The notes: generated by a model from the letters alone, not told the origin. Positions 39,494-52,441 are shown, counted from the stretch's first letter. The stretch is 64,000 nucleotides of DNA from Cucumis sativus (GCF_000004075.3 NC_026660.2:21393498-21457497); one strand, 5' to 3'. Numbers and translations: made by a program.

Positions 39494-41892
39494 TTAAGCA
39501 CTGTCCATTTGGATGTTGCTGCTGGTTGAGTTTCGTGGATTAGCGCCAAAGGGATTTGAAGAGAAACTGTTTTGAGTTTGGCCAGCACCAAATGTAAACT
39601 CGTGGGAGGGTACATCTATGGTCGGGCGGGAGAAGATTGATGTTGCACCAATGGTGTTGAATGGAGTTATAGGAACTGGGTCGCCAGTCTTCGGGAAGCC
39701 AAAGCCAAACGAAGGCAGACCAACAGGAGGGAGGATTGGCAGGGTTGGGAGGGAGTTTTCTGGTAATCCGAAAACCTTCTGCTCATACGCTTGCAGCTGC
39801 TGAAGAATAGCTATTTTCACAGACCAAAAATGTTAGTCTAAGATTATTTGCGGAAACGTTCCCAAAAAGAATAGAAACCATTGAAAATGAAAGAAAAAGA
39901 AGAAAAACAATCAAAAATGAATGAAAAGGAAAACAATCAGAACATGGATAATTCATAGTACTTCAGTAGAGAGCAAGCGGATGCAGTTGAAACCTATGTG
40001 ATGAACAGAAATGAAGAAATGGATTACAATTTGTTTCTTCCAATCCATTTGGTAAGAAAACAGATTAACATATGAGCACCTTCATGGTTCGTAACTTAGT
40101 AGTAGAGGTAAAAACATGTCTTATGGCACCTTGTAAACCAAGGAACGGGCATTAGACTGAATTATTCAGAGATTTAGGGAGAATTGAATGGCAGAAAATA
40201 CGACAGAAAATTCAGGATAATGTGTGATATACTTACATTCAGTTAATTCAACGGACGGCCTCCGTTCTTTCACCCATTGATAACTCTGAGCAAGTCTCCA
40301 ACCTTTACATTTCATCAAGAATGCTATAACAATAGCTGAAGACCTGCAATACATAAGTGTAACCTATTAGAGAGGATGGTTATGCAGATCTAAACTTCTA
40401 TCATATGACCATTTTTTTTTATCCCAAGTCTGACTGGGAATACATAATTGCAGAGTTCTAATTTTATCCAAGAATATAGGAAAGGATAACAAAAACAAAT
40501 AATTCAAACCTATTTTTTCCTGACATGCAGTGCACTAGAACCCGAGCCTTGTCTCTTTCACATAGCTCTGAAAATCACAAGCAACGTTGTGAAAGTTAGA
40601 CTTTTGGCATAAATGAATGACAGGAAGCTAATGACATGTTCTTAACCAAAAGTCATTTGTTCAGTGTAATCTTATATTGTATTGAAGTAACAGGCTAAGA
40701 TACTCATGGAAAGACTATTATGCATCGCTTGTTAAAGTCAAATTTGAACGAAGAATGTTGCAACACATGGACCAACTTAACAAATGAATTAGCATATATA
40801 GTACATTTTGGGAATATAAAGAAAGGCCACCTAGAAATTCAACCGCGTCATCAAAAGGTAAAGTCTTATCATATTGGAGACAGTGATATGTGAAGGAGTT
40901 CTTGTAGAGATTTTGGCAAGCAGGCACAGTCTGCAAACATAGAGTGGAGAAAACCGAATGTCAGGCATTTATTTTTAGATCGTCCAATGCATTTCAAAGG
41001 CATGTGATGATGCATGACTTCTACGACATCTGAAAGAGATAACCGTGATATGTATTCTACAATGAAATTGCTTTTTAGAATGACCATAAACCCGATAAAA
41101 TTTATTTTTATATCCATGGAAGCTGACAACTTGATATCATTGCATTCGTTGTAGATAATACATAATCGATTAGAAAAATAACTCAACCCATCCATTTGAC
41201 AATGCTACATATTTCAATCTATTGGCGTGTACAAAAAAGGTATGCTCATCAACCAATTTTTTACCGTAACTGTTTCATTCCAATGGATTCTATATGAAAC
41301 AAGATAACCAACACCCATCACCCACAGACAGCAGTCCTACCTATTTTTTAACCTCAATGGTCAACTGCCCCATTAAGATCCAAATGAGCAATAACATAAC
41401 AAGCAATCTAATCAATCGATTGTCTCCCCCAAATTACTCGCAAACCAGTTCACGCATATCAGAGTTGAAATGGAAAAGATACAAAACAATAAGATAACAG
41501 AACAGTCTAAAAAGGCTTAAATCCATTACCTAGAGGAGAAAAACAAAAAGGCAAGCACTATAACAACCTAAAGTCTCAATCAAATGTATGTACTTGATTC
41601 AAAAAGGGAAAGAATAGAATCTAATGACAAAGAGAATGATGAAATGAAAACGTACATTAAGAACGCGGGAGATTCCTTGAGTCTTCAAAAGTTCAGAGCG
41701 TGAAGCGTTATCATAGCTTCCCAAATAAAGAAACTCCGGCAAGATCTCAGAAGGAAAAGCACTAACTTGCAGAGAAGTTTTCTCCGATGTAGCAGGAACA
41801 CGATGACCACAAATCCCACAAACTTCCCCTTCCTCATATTTGTGATAATGGCCACAAACCCCACAAGGGTTCTCTCTTTCCCTCTTCCTCAT
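39494..41892 (-). CDS. IBR5: Dual-specificity protein phosphatase IBR5
   Basis: Dual-specificity phosphatase; in Arabidopsis IBR5 modulates auxin response and dephosphorylates MPK12. Five exons, 41892-41656, 40930-40831, 40567-40510, 40343-40237 and 39810-39494, give 272 residues (Arabidopsis about 257). Phases close at every GT-AG border. The N-terminus MRKRERENP is followed by two CxxC pairs (C10/C13, C25/C28) that could bind zinc. AFPSEILPEFLYLGSYDNAS marks the phosphatase fold. The P-loop is VHCMSGKNRSS with nucleophile C126 and R132. Most such loops read RSP, so serine replaces the usual proline here. The C-terminus after residue 170 is Pro/Gly/Ser-rich. A TATA-like sequence lies upstream at about 42250. 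Confidence 0.95.
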
Positions 41893-42243
41893 AGTCTAAA
41901 ACCAAGATTTAGCTCTGACCCAGATGAGAAAAACAAACACTACGGCCGATGAAACAGAAAGCCCCCAAATTAGAATACAATCACAATCGGACTAAACAAG
42001 AAGGGAATAAACCCAAAATCCATATCAATTCCCATCGAGATAGAGACAAAATTAAGGGGATTCGAAAGATGGGTTGTTAGAAGAAAGGGAAAAACAAAAC
42101 TAAACAAAAGCGCTTCTGCAGGTAGCAGATGCAGAAGGGCGTTACCACGAAGCTTCTTTGAATTAGATTGCGTGAGGTAGAGTATTTGAAATTGGGTGCC
42201 TGAGTTCTGCTTCTGACAACAAAAACGCAAATGGATCAACAGC

Positions 42244-42255
42244 TATTATATATAT
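42244..42255 (-). promoter_or_regulatory. Candidate TATA box of IBR5
   Basis: The minus strand reads ATATATATAATA about 350 bp before the IBR5 start codon. This would give a leader of about 320 nt or one containing an intron. It is supported only by sequence and position. Confidence 0.35.
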
Positions 42256-42259
42256 GAAA

Positions 42260-45160
42260 TCGCCAGATACAGACAGATGACATCACAAAACGCAGGGTTT
42301 CTTCAAGATTCCCCAGATGCGTTGGCTTGGACATGTGATATACTCCATAAAACCAAAACCAAAAAAAAAAAAAAAAAAACTAACTTTTCTTTCTTCTCGA
42401 TCTTCTGGTTTTTCACTGCTTCGTAACTTTACTTTAATATCAATGTTTTTCAAACATTTCAATTGATTTTCCTTAATGTTGATCTCATTAAAAATTAGCA
42501 ATTATTAACATTCATTTCCAAATATAAACTTAACCCCTCCTCCAAATCTGATTATTACTTTAAAAAAAACAAAAAAACTTTTAATAGAATCCGATATCAT
42601 TCGTTATGATGTAACTCATCTAACCATCATCGATTGAGTTAAGTTAGTGATAAATAACGTCTTACATTATTAAAGGATTAAATAATTTTAAGTTCAATCT
42701 ATGCTCGTAATTACTAAATAAGATTTAATATGTTATGGGTTTCTTTTAACTCTAGATATTGTAAAGTTGTACAAGTTGTCTTATGAAATTAACCGAGCTA
42801 TTTACAAGAAACACTCATAGATATTAGAAAAAAGTTCCAACGTAACACTTTTAAGAAAATAGTACTAAAATGTACCTTTATTACACATAGTTCACTCACA
42901 TCTAACAAATACTATAAATTGAAAGAATATACAATCCTTACAAAATAATAAATTATATGCAATTTTAGCGGTGTGCCGATCTCGTCATTATATTTAAATC
43001 ATAATCATACACCAATTTATTTCGTATTGATACTAAAAGAAAAGCTATTTTCATGCTACAAACTATCTATTATCGTCAACTATTACTCTAGAGAAGTAAA
43101 TACATCATTTGTCATTTTAAATTGACGTGTAAGGTATAAAATTTCAAAATGAATACTTTTATAGTTCGATATTTAACAAAAAAAAAAAAAAAAAAGACAA
43201 TTTAAAATATTTTCATATTAAACTATCTAAAATGAAAGATGGGTATATATCGTTTCTGGACTCGAGGGACTAAAATGTAATTTGTGAATCATATGGACAA
43301 AATAAATATTTGGCCAAATATTAAAGATTTACATCCATCTAAAAAGAAAAAGAAAACTGAAAAGAAATCATATTTTTGTTAGAATAGCTGAGAGGTTTAT
43401 CCAACTTATGAGTAATAAAGATCCAATCATTTTGTTCCACGTCTCTGGACCCACACATATCCAAGGCAAAGAATTTTATTCACTTTTTCCACAAACGTAA
43501 TTTATACGCATTGGGTGAGATTCTTTTAGTTTTATCTGTAGACTATGTAATTAAAATCACTTTTACTGAAATGGTTTTAATGATTTCAAAATCTGTATAA
43601 AACAATTCACCACTTGGGTGTCTTTATTTTTACTACTTAAGAAACACTCATGGAATAGTTTTAACAGTCTTCTTTACAACATAAAGCTAATAAAAGGAGA
43701 AGTGATCTCCATCAGAAGAAAAGTAGTGGTTGGGGTTTAGGAAGCGTTTGCATCAATCAAACTCTAAATAAAGCCAAAGCTATTGCCTTGATATTTTTCT
43801 TGTGTTCAACCTGGCTGGCTTTGATTCAAGTTCTTTGACTTTACGAGTGGGATCTTACCAATCCTAATTCATGAATGAATCTAGACATCTGTAAAATGTT
43901 GCATATTAAAATCATCAGTGCAATACAATCTCATAAAAACGAAGAAAGTATACTCATTCTTGTGACAGTGATGTCTCTCAACTAGAATGATGTATGCTAG
44001 CTAAATGTTAAGACTACAAAGGCCAAAAACGGAACTTCCCTTCATCTCTTGTACAATGAGCGATAGCGAACCACGTCGAGAAGAAACAAAGCGAAAGGTT
44101 CATGCATGATTGTCCCAAGCAATTTATTCCTTCACTCGAGGACCCGACAGCAAAGAAAGATATCTTAATTTAGATGAGGATGGGGACTATAGAGAGTGGG
44201 ACGGTGTGTACTTGGTTGTCTTGTAGGTACATTAATATGCATGTGTTGTGGTTTGGAGGTGCTTTAAGGTTATAGGGAAAAGTAAAGGAAGAGAGGTCCA
44301 GGCTAACTCCATCAGTGTACTACCAAGGCAGGAACTTCAGCTGCCTTGTCTGGTCTTTGTTTTAGTTCTTAAATTGTCTCTTTCTTCCATTTGACCCATC
44401 TCGGGTTTTCACCTCCTAACTGGATAATTCATTCTGCTGATAGTAAAAGTTCAACTAGATACAGAACACAGAGGTCCATGGGTAGAAAGAAATCATGACT
44501 ATTCTATTACGAACTATCAAGATTGTAAGTTGGTCTTTTGGTTCAGTTTCTGGCTAAACTCAGCCTATTGTTGTAAGAAAAAACTGACGCCGACATCACT
44601 GTTGCATGAGAAAAACTGATCATAACCACAAAACCAACCAAAACTGAACTGACGGAAATGGAAAAAGTCTAGTCAGATCCTAGTTCAGTCAAGAAAAATT
44701 TTGTACCTTACCTTATATGACACCAAACTAACCATCATGTATAAGCTTAAACCAACTGAGCCGAATTGTGAACTTTTTTGGCTCAAGCTTCCACCTCTAT
44801 ATGAACTGATTGATCATAACCAACAAAAACAACCAAAACTGAACTGACAGAAATGGACAGGTCTATTCAGATCCAATCAGTCAATAAAATTTTGTACCTG
44901 ACCTCATATAAAACCAAACTGACCAACATGAATAACTTAAACCCGAATTTTGGACTTTTATGGTTCCAGCTTCCATCTCTATATGCATTATAACCCTAAA
45001 CATGTGTCACTATGGCTATTAATGAGGCAAAGTAAAGATGTTGCTAAGGGCCTAATGCTAAAGAAACCAACAATAAATTTACAGAGAAATAATTACCTAT
45101 GTTCCTGTTTCTCTGTTTTGAGGTTAAATAATTACACTTTGTAACCATCGATTCATATCC
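42260..45160. other. Intergenic region between IBR5 and the tRNase Z gene
   Basis: No protein gene was recognised. The region holds poly-A runs near 42361 and 43180, a somewhat GC-richer part at 43700-44480 with no open frame of note, a short hairpin (CAAGGCAG...CTGCCTTG) near 44325-44350, and a 195-bp tandem duplication at 44640-44990. The last part is the 3' UTR of the tRNase Z gene. Confidence 0.55.
44640..44990. repeat. 195-bp imperfect tandem duplication
   Basis: AAAACTGAACTGAC begins at 44640 and again at 44835. Both copies continue through GAAATGGA, TCAGATCC, AATTTTGTACCT, ATATGA or ATAAAACCAAACTGACC, and end in CTTCCATCTCTATATG-type sequence. Two copies with period 195 bp and moderate divergence lie just downstream of the tRNase Z stop codon. 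Confidence 0.75.
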
Positions 45161-45164
45161 TACA

Positions 45165-48100
45165 CTAATACTCTGACTTGAATCCTTCAGTGAGAGGAAC
45201 CACTTTTGCCGTCAAGTTCGACTGCAGCTTTGATACTGCTTTACGGATGTCCTGCAATTCAAAAAACATTTACTCGTCAGTGATTTGCTGAAATATGACA
45301 ATAATACTATTAGGACTCAGCTCAAAGATTAAAAGCAATTTTGGATAATCTTGAAATCTGCTTCTAAAAAGTATTAAAATCTGATAATATGTCAAACTAT
45401 ACACACACACACATGTATTAAAAAAATTCAAGCGTCCCCAGGTGTCATGTCCTACTAGCATGTCACCATCTCACATGTTGCGTGTATGTGAATGTTCTTT
45501 TTAGGCTCCAACTATGACTTCTTGAAAGCTTAAATGGTAGAATTTCAATTACGTTTTGTTTTGAGAGAGGAAACTGACTATCCAGCTAATCAATCAAACA
45601 TGCCCGATAGAGAGTGCATACAATAAATCCAGTACTGAGCCCGCAGTTGTGAAGTGAACTAATGCACGTTAGAGACTTATCACAATGATTCATGAGAATG
45701 CAGCACAAAATGAACTTCATTAAAATAAGTTTCACCTCTATATGGTATCGAGATGAAAAATGAGTAAGAAGAATAGCCTTATTTCGAATCCACTGTGCAT
45801 TTTCAATGATCTGCAATTTTGCAACATCATAGAGTCAATTCTTGCATCCACAATGATGATTCAACCATAGGACGAAGATACTTGAACAAAACTAAGATGA
45901 TCCATGGAACGGAACATTAGAACAAAAATTGGGAAGGATTTATTTTCCTCATCATAAAACGAAAACATATTTCATAAATGACAATAAATGGTCAATAGTG
46001 TAACCAACAAAAAGGGCAATTCATCACATAAAAGGAGACAGCCAATGCTTAAAATACCTCAAATATGTGAGTGTGACCATGTTGCCGTGCATGTTCTATG
46101 CTAACTGCTTCGTCCAGAAAAGTTGCCTGTTTAAAGAGGATATATATATCAGGAAGTTTTTTTTTTAATAATAAAAATAATAATAAGATAAAGAAGATAA
46201 CACCTATGTCAGTGTCTTGCCTTGTTTTTATTTTTAGACGTGAATTATCCTGCGTGACCATTTGAAGCCAATTAATAATGGTGATAGGACTTAGAGTCAT
46301 TGTTTTTTCTTTTTACTGGGTGGGGGAGTCGTTAAGTTTGCTGGGAATCATTGACTACGCGATTTGAAGTTTTCTTGTTCTGAAACTTCCTAATACAGTT
46401 TGCAATCTTTTCTGCCAAACTGGATACAGAAAAAACATTCTGGCCATGGAGGAGTATACTGAAGCATGATACGATTCAAATTTTAAGTTATTCAAATTTC
46501 AAAATATTGGAGAATCAATAAAGAAAAACATTGAATTCCTTTCCAACTATGAGCTATGAATAGGAATTCAATGTGATACTTCTAAAAAGTAGAAAAATGA
46601 TATAGATACCTTTGTGATATGCCTATTAAATTGATTGAGGAAGAGCATAGTTCATATACTTTTGAAGGCCCATAACACTTGTGTACCAAACTGAGCAACC
46701 AGCTAATTTTCCCTCCTGCCCTTTCTATCCTTAATACTGATGATTACAAAAAAGCATTCCATTTCACACACATGGCCATGGCATCCTTTTGTTTTAACTC
46801 ATGACAAACTCCTAACACATAGCTAGCCTATTGCTTAGACCATGTAATTTTCTCCCAGAGTAAGTCAAACAGATGGAGGGGTTTTTCCTATCCATATCTA
46901 ACAAACAAAAATGTTCGAGGACTAGTCTTGCAAGACAGATAGCCAACTAACTACTTTGTAATGAAGTCAATTGAAGGACGTGGAACATCTAGTTCTCATA
47001 ATGCTGAAGGAAGGATGAGGGTCAAAGTGGATGGAAACAAATGAGACACACAACATGGATGCTAACAGTACGTAGGTAATTTGGCAAAAGCAAGATTGGA
47101 GAGTGGAAAACCAACAGCAAAGTTGTCCCAAAAATTTTGAGAGCCAAGCCGGGAGTCCCTAAAGGCCTAAACACAAATTCTGTGCATGTTTCCAAGATTT
47201 TTGAGGTGAAATGAGGATTATTATCAGCAGCAGAGGGATTGATTAGCACACCTGGGCACGTATAAGCGTCAAATAGTACAGCAAAGAGAAGGCTTCCCAA
47301 GTGACCATGGGAATTGAAGAGGGTAGGCTGTTGAGATATCCCACCTCTGTGGCAGAAGACAGAGGAAAAGGGAAAAAGAAAAGAATTATTTAGCCCATGG
47401 CTTAAACCATCCTTGAGAAAGTACATTTTCAGATACCAGTGGTTCCTATGTACAGATACCACCCCTCAATGATGATAGCACCTTTTGCTGCTATAAGTCT
47501 TACTGTTACTTACCTGAAAATGTCGCAAGGGAAGTTGGGTAATTCTGTGATTATTTTGGGCTTAGGTTTGCTTTGAGAGTGGTGTGCATCTAGGCTTAAG
47601 TTTTCTTGTCCTTCAAGTTTTTAATACAATCACAATCTCCTTACTATAGGGTTACTATCATGTTGTTGTAACAAATAGTCAGATCATGATGGGAATCCCC
47701 AAACAGATCTTGAAAAAAGAAAAAATGCCAAAAGCAGAGCAAACATTTCACACGCATGGCAATTGCTGGAACAAGTCATTTTCTCATCGGAAATTACTAT
47801 GGAGTACTGAAGATAGTTTAGAAATTGCAAACAAGCTGAACCAGAGTTGACAGTCTCTACCTCAGTTATAAGAATTTTTGCCCTCAATGCATCGGCATTA
47901 CGGGGATCAAGCATAAAATCTGGTGTTGTATCACCCGTGAAGGCCACCTCCGGAGACAATATGGTGTCTGTAATCTAAAACAAAAATTTCAAAATCAAAC
48001 CAGTGCCAAATATAGAAAGACTAAATAGTGATGCCAAACTGTTGGTGCAATACATGCCTCAACTCCAGATTTCTTTAGCTTCTCGATCTGTTTCCCCTTA

Positions 48101-50160
48101 AGATGCATGTATTGCTTCTTCAATTTTTTTCTAACTGAGTAAATGACATAACCCTGCATAAAGTTAATTAGTTACAATTACATGAGAGATATTTTGAACA
48201 TCAAAAAATAAAAACTGTCATTGTCAAACCAAAACCCAGCTAATTGTTGTAACCAGACAAAATGTACAATCCTAAAAGTTGGTCATTGGTCACTGCTCAC
48301 ATACTGACCTCAACCAAAAGACAGCTACCACTTGGGTCAAATGAATATGGTAATTCAAACATGGTCCTCACTACAATTCTAATGCCAAAAACATTCGTGC
48401 AATAGGATTTGCTACCCAAGTATTCTTTCTAAAGAAGGCAATCACAATCAGCTATAAGAAATATAATTCCTCAAACTACTCCGCCATATAATAATTATTT
48501 CTTACACATGAAGAACCTGTTCACTACAAGAACCCTATAATCTATTTTCCTTTCCTGTAAACGAGAAATTGAATAGACCTCAATTCCTGAGTACTCTAGA
48601 ATCTCTAAGATCCCCATCTACATGTATAAAACAAATAATATGGCATACTATGAAAATAGAACATCCTTGAATGTTGAATATTTCAAAGAAACTCTTTCCC
48701 CTCTAGTAAGAAAGAGAGACAGGGAGGTCATACCTGGCTTGGTATCACATGATGAGTTTCAAATGCTCTGCAGACAAGATTATTACGCATTTCATATGTT
48801 TCTCCTGGATTCAATTATGCATCATTACTTTCACGTCATACAAACGAAAATGCACACTTAAGTTAAAATGAGGAACAACTAAGCTAAAATAAGAAACCTA
48901 CCCACATCTAGTGCAACCAAATCAACGTCCAACTCCACCTGGCCCATGTTCCTGTGAATCTCAAGTAGTTTTTCCACATCTTCTTTAATACTAGCAGGCA
49001 AAAATACTGTAGGAGGACTTAAACTATATAAGCCACGACTAGCTACATACATTGGTAGCCCACCCTGAACCAGAACAAGTTGAAAATCACCATCACTAAC
49101 ATAAATTGGAGCTGATTAGTCACAATCATTAACATAAATTGTCTGTAAAATGGGTTCACGAGCTAATTCAGTAATCTAATGAAGTTAAGAACTTTAATGT
49201 TAGTTAGTAGGTCTGTCTTTTAATGGGTTGGTTTTGTGGGGCTGGTTTTTTGCGTATGCCCTTGTATCCTTTCATTCTTTCTCAATGAAATTTATCGTTT
49301 TCATAATAATAATAATAATAATAATAAAATAAAAAATAAATAAATTTTAAAAAGAAGAAGAAGAAGAAGAAGAAAATAACTTTAACCAGAAATCACTGCA
49401 GTCTACACCAGTCCCTTTTCAGTTTTTATATTAGTTATCGATTCTTAGTTAGTAGGTCTGTCAATAATTGTTACTAAAATTAGCTGATAATGCTTAAACC
49501 CCAAACCGAAAAAGTATCTGTAAAGATAGTGTTGGTTATTGGATGAAGAACAAGTTCATAATTCTTGAAGAAATCTGATTCTTAGTTCCCATAGTGAATA
49601 TTAAGTTAAGAAATTAGTCTAAGAGATTTCAACTAAGCTTAATGTAAGAGATTACAAATAGCACATACTTAACTGGGTAGAAATTAGTGCATACCGCATA
49701 GTAGATAGTAACTTAAGAAAACCTTTAGTGAAGTTACATCAAAGATAATAGAAGCAGGATAAGGTTAACTAGTTCAACTAAGGAAACTTACAATGTGATC
49801 AAGGTGGGCGTGAGTGATAAATACAAAGTTTTGCTGAATTGCACGGGATGGGCACCTCCCAATATCAAATGCACACTTGAATTCGGGAATGATAACACAA
49901 GTTTCTTGCCCACCAACTGAGATTCCCTCGATTGAATACCCTTCTAAATCAACCCCTTTACGATTAACCTGTGACCGTGCTCTCCGGTACTCTTCTTCGA
50001 CGCCGATTGTAGATAAAAGACCGGAATCTCTGAAGGAATTTACAGGATTCAGATGACTTTGGAGAGCAACTCCCGGAGGTTTGGGTGTGTGTAAAAGAGG
50101 TTGATGAAATGGGAAAACTTGAGGAGGTCTGAGAGGCGAAATGGGGATAGAAATTTGCAT
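45165..50160 (-). CDS. TRZ2: Short-form tRNase Z, chloroplast type (TRZ2-like)
   Basis: Zinc endonuclease that trims the 3' trailer of precursor tRNAs. Eight exons, 50160-49792, 49064-48902, 48804-48734, 48153-48058, 47974-47861, 46126-46058, 45810-45736 and 45251-45165, give 347 residues. The first about 65 residues are rich in Pro, Ser and Leu with few acidic residues, consistent with a plastid transit peptide, and favour the chloroplast paralogue TRZ2 over TRZ1. The metal-binding motif THAHLDH lies at 116-122 (H117, H119, D121, H122). Further ligand regions ETHHVIPSQ, AFTGDTT and THFSSRYH are present. The intron after the SGVE codon (48057-47975) must start with GC, not GT, to keep the conserved ITDTILSPE reading frame. 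The fifth intron is long, about 1.7 kb. Confidence 0.94.
47022..47462 (-). other. Unexplained 146-codon open frame inside a TRZ2 intron
   Basis: An open frame of 441 bases lies on the same strand as TRZ2 within its 1.7-kb fifth intron. The predicted product is hydrophobic and matches nothing I recognise, and no splice sites tie it to the exons. It could be a relic of an inserted sequence or chance. Not called as a gene. Confidence 0.2.
49200..49462 (+). mobile_element. LINE-like 3' end with 18-bp direct repeats in TRZ2 intron 1
   Basis: TTAGTTAGTAGGTCTGTC occurs at 49200-49217 and again at 49445-49462. Between them is sequence resembling a plant LINE 3' end (CCCTTGTATCCTTTCATTCT, then TTCTCAATGAAA), followed by TAA repeats, A-rich sequence and a GAA run. 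About 70 bp of other sequence separates the A-rich tail from the second repeat, so the insertion model is not perfect. Confidence 0.4.
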
Positions 50161-50199
50161 CTTGTAATGGGTTAGAAGGGAAATAATGACATAAGATTG

Positions 50200-50354
50200 T
50201 GAAAGGAATTGGAGGAAGAAGAAATGGGGTTTAGGGGAGGTTTAATTGGTCTCCGATGGGAAAGGAAAACACAAGAGTAAAAGGATTTGGATATGTGACT
50301 GCACCACCTCCTTGGGAAGATGGCTTCAAAAATTAACAAATAATAAATAAATAA

Positions 50355-50393
<39 letters not shown>

Positions 50394-52430
50394 TATATGT
50401 GCGTATATATGTGGGTGTATATATTTGGGTGTATATATGTGTGTATATATGTGGGTGTATATACACACAAAATATAACAATGTATCAAATATGGTCTTTT
50501 ATTAGTGTATTGCATAGCAGTAGAAGTCTATTGAATATTTGTATATTTGGTAAATATTTGCTATAATTTTCTAATATACAATATTTTTTAAAGATTTAAT
50601 TTTAAATAAAATTAAAGAAAAAAATAGGATTGTTTCAAGAGTATGTTGGATGGATGACCTAAATAATTCGACGAAATATGTTAAATGACCTTTTGTCGGT
50701 GTCGAAATATACTTCTACACATGCATAAAAGAATCTTAGTATCGCTTCTCTCTTGCTCTCTCTTCGTTTTCTCACTCACATATCATCATGCTCACTTAAT
50801 CGTGATCGCTTTAGCTCTTTCTTAGTTAGGCTTGATCATCATTCACTCTCTCTTGCTCTCAGTCTTGGCCTTTCTTACTCAAAGCTCATTGTAGTTGGTT
50901 CAACGAAGTTGCTCGTGCTAGAGAAAAAGAAGAAGATTAGAGAAGGAGAAGACGACCACCAAGAAGAAGAAGACACAACTAAAGGAAAAAATGGAGGGGG
51001 AACATTGGAGAAGAGGAGGAAAAAGGGCAATAATGTAACTTCATGTGGTCATAACATCGAGTCGACATTTCACAAATACTTTTTCAAGAAATAGGTCATT
51101 TGTCATTTTAGACCTTCAAAATAGGTTTTGTAGACTATTTTCTATTGTTTCAAATATAGCAAAATAAATTAAAATATTTACTGATATTACAAAATATTAT
51201 TGTGCAGTAGACACAGATAGACTATGATAGTCTACTATCATCTATTATCAATAGACACTCAGTTCATCACAGTAACATTTTTCTACATTTGTAAATATTT
51301 TCAATATTTTCATCATTTAAAATAATTATTTAAAGAAGTAAGCCGAAGTAACAGTAAAAAGTTATTTTATAGCCGTAAGTACAAAATGGAAAATTTTCAG
51401 TCATTTTGCTACAAGCGTAGATAAGTTGGTTTTAGTGTGTATGAAAAGATTTTATAGTATAGATTGGATTCACATATACTTTTAATTAGAAAAATAATAT
51501 TTTGGTAGCCGAGTCTATTAGTAACCACAACATATAGCAATTTTAGAGGTAATACTTTTTTTTAAAGAGGTATTTTTAATACAACTATAGTGTAAATTCA
51601 AACTCGAGAACTCTTGTCCTTAGGTACAAACAGACCTTAAGTTGAGCTCATGTTGATAAAGACATTTTAGAACCAGCAAATATATCCAAGTGTATCAATG
51701 ATAAGCTTATATCGTTTTATGGATTCTTATGATCTATGGTTGATAGACCAATATAATCTATAGTGATAGACTTTGACCATTTTTTTTATATTTGTAATTT
51801 TTTTAAAATTTTATTATATGTACCAATAATTTGAATATAATTGTTATACTTGCACCTATTTCTAGAAAAAAAAATTGTTTGCCTTTTAATTTTTTTTTGG
51901 TTATATATATGTTACTACATTCAATCTAATTATTCAGTTCTAGTTAAACAGCAAAAGCTTTTGGTAGGATGTCAGATGTTAATCCCAAGACAAAAAGAAA
52001 ACCTTAGTGTTGAAGCTGATAGATAGAAAATACCCTCAAATTGAAGTACTAACACAGAACTTCACAACCAAAATATTACATCAAAATAATATCCAATCAC
52101 TACAGATAATGAAGATTGGTACAATGGGATGGAAGAAGGTAAAAAAGGGAGAGAGGAAATATATTTGCAATGCTGTTCAACAAGAGCAAAGCAATTATTG
52201 TCTACATTTAGGAAACAAAATTATGTTTAGTAGATCTGAAGCACAATCCATTAAATGCAAAAGCATTTGGAAATGATAGCATTTGCTATTGAATGTGTTT
52301 CTGATCTACCACAGCTAACTGGGAATTGAGTTCATAACTAGAACTATAGATAATAAATGGCATAACGCACAACTTATTGTAAAATCTCCTAAGTGCAGCC
52401 TTGCTCTTGCACATGGAGCTTAAGAATTTT
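50200..52430. other. Intergenic region upstream of TRZ2
   Basis: This includes the TRZ2 promoter side and a TA/GTATATATGTG microsatellite at 50354-50470. Near 51190-51260 and 51720-51780 are GATAGACT/TAGTCTATC-type words seen as a dispersed repeat in cucurbits (from memory). An open frame at 50753-51094 has low-complexity acidic/basic content and is not called. The stretch next to 52430 is the 3' flank of the Mpv17/PMP22 gene. Confidence 0.5.
50354..50470. repeat. TA microsatellite and GTATATATGTG minisatellite
   Basis: About 25 bp of TA repeats is followed by variants of GTATATATGTGCG, GTATATATGTGGGT and GTATATATTTGGGT, each 12-14 bp. The tract lies about 195-310 bp upstream of the TRZ2 start codon, so it may lie within its promoter. 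Confidence 0.7.
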
Positions 52431-52441
52431 CCTAGACTGAA

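Noticed and set aside
44320..44350. MicroRNA precursor around CAAGGCAG...CTGCCTTG
   Set aside because: The stem is only about 8 bp with a short loop and no known miRNA sequence was recognised.
50753..51094. Plus-strand 113-codon frame rich in Lys and Glu
   Set aside because: Built from GAA/AGA repeats after a CTCTCT stretch; no family recognised and no promoter evidence.
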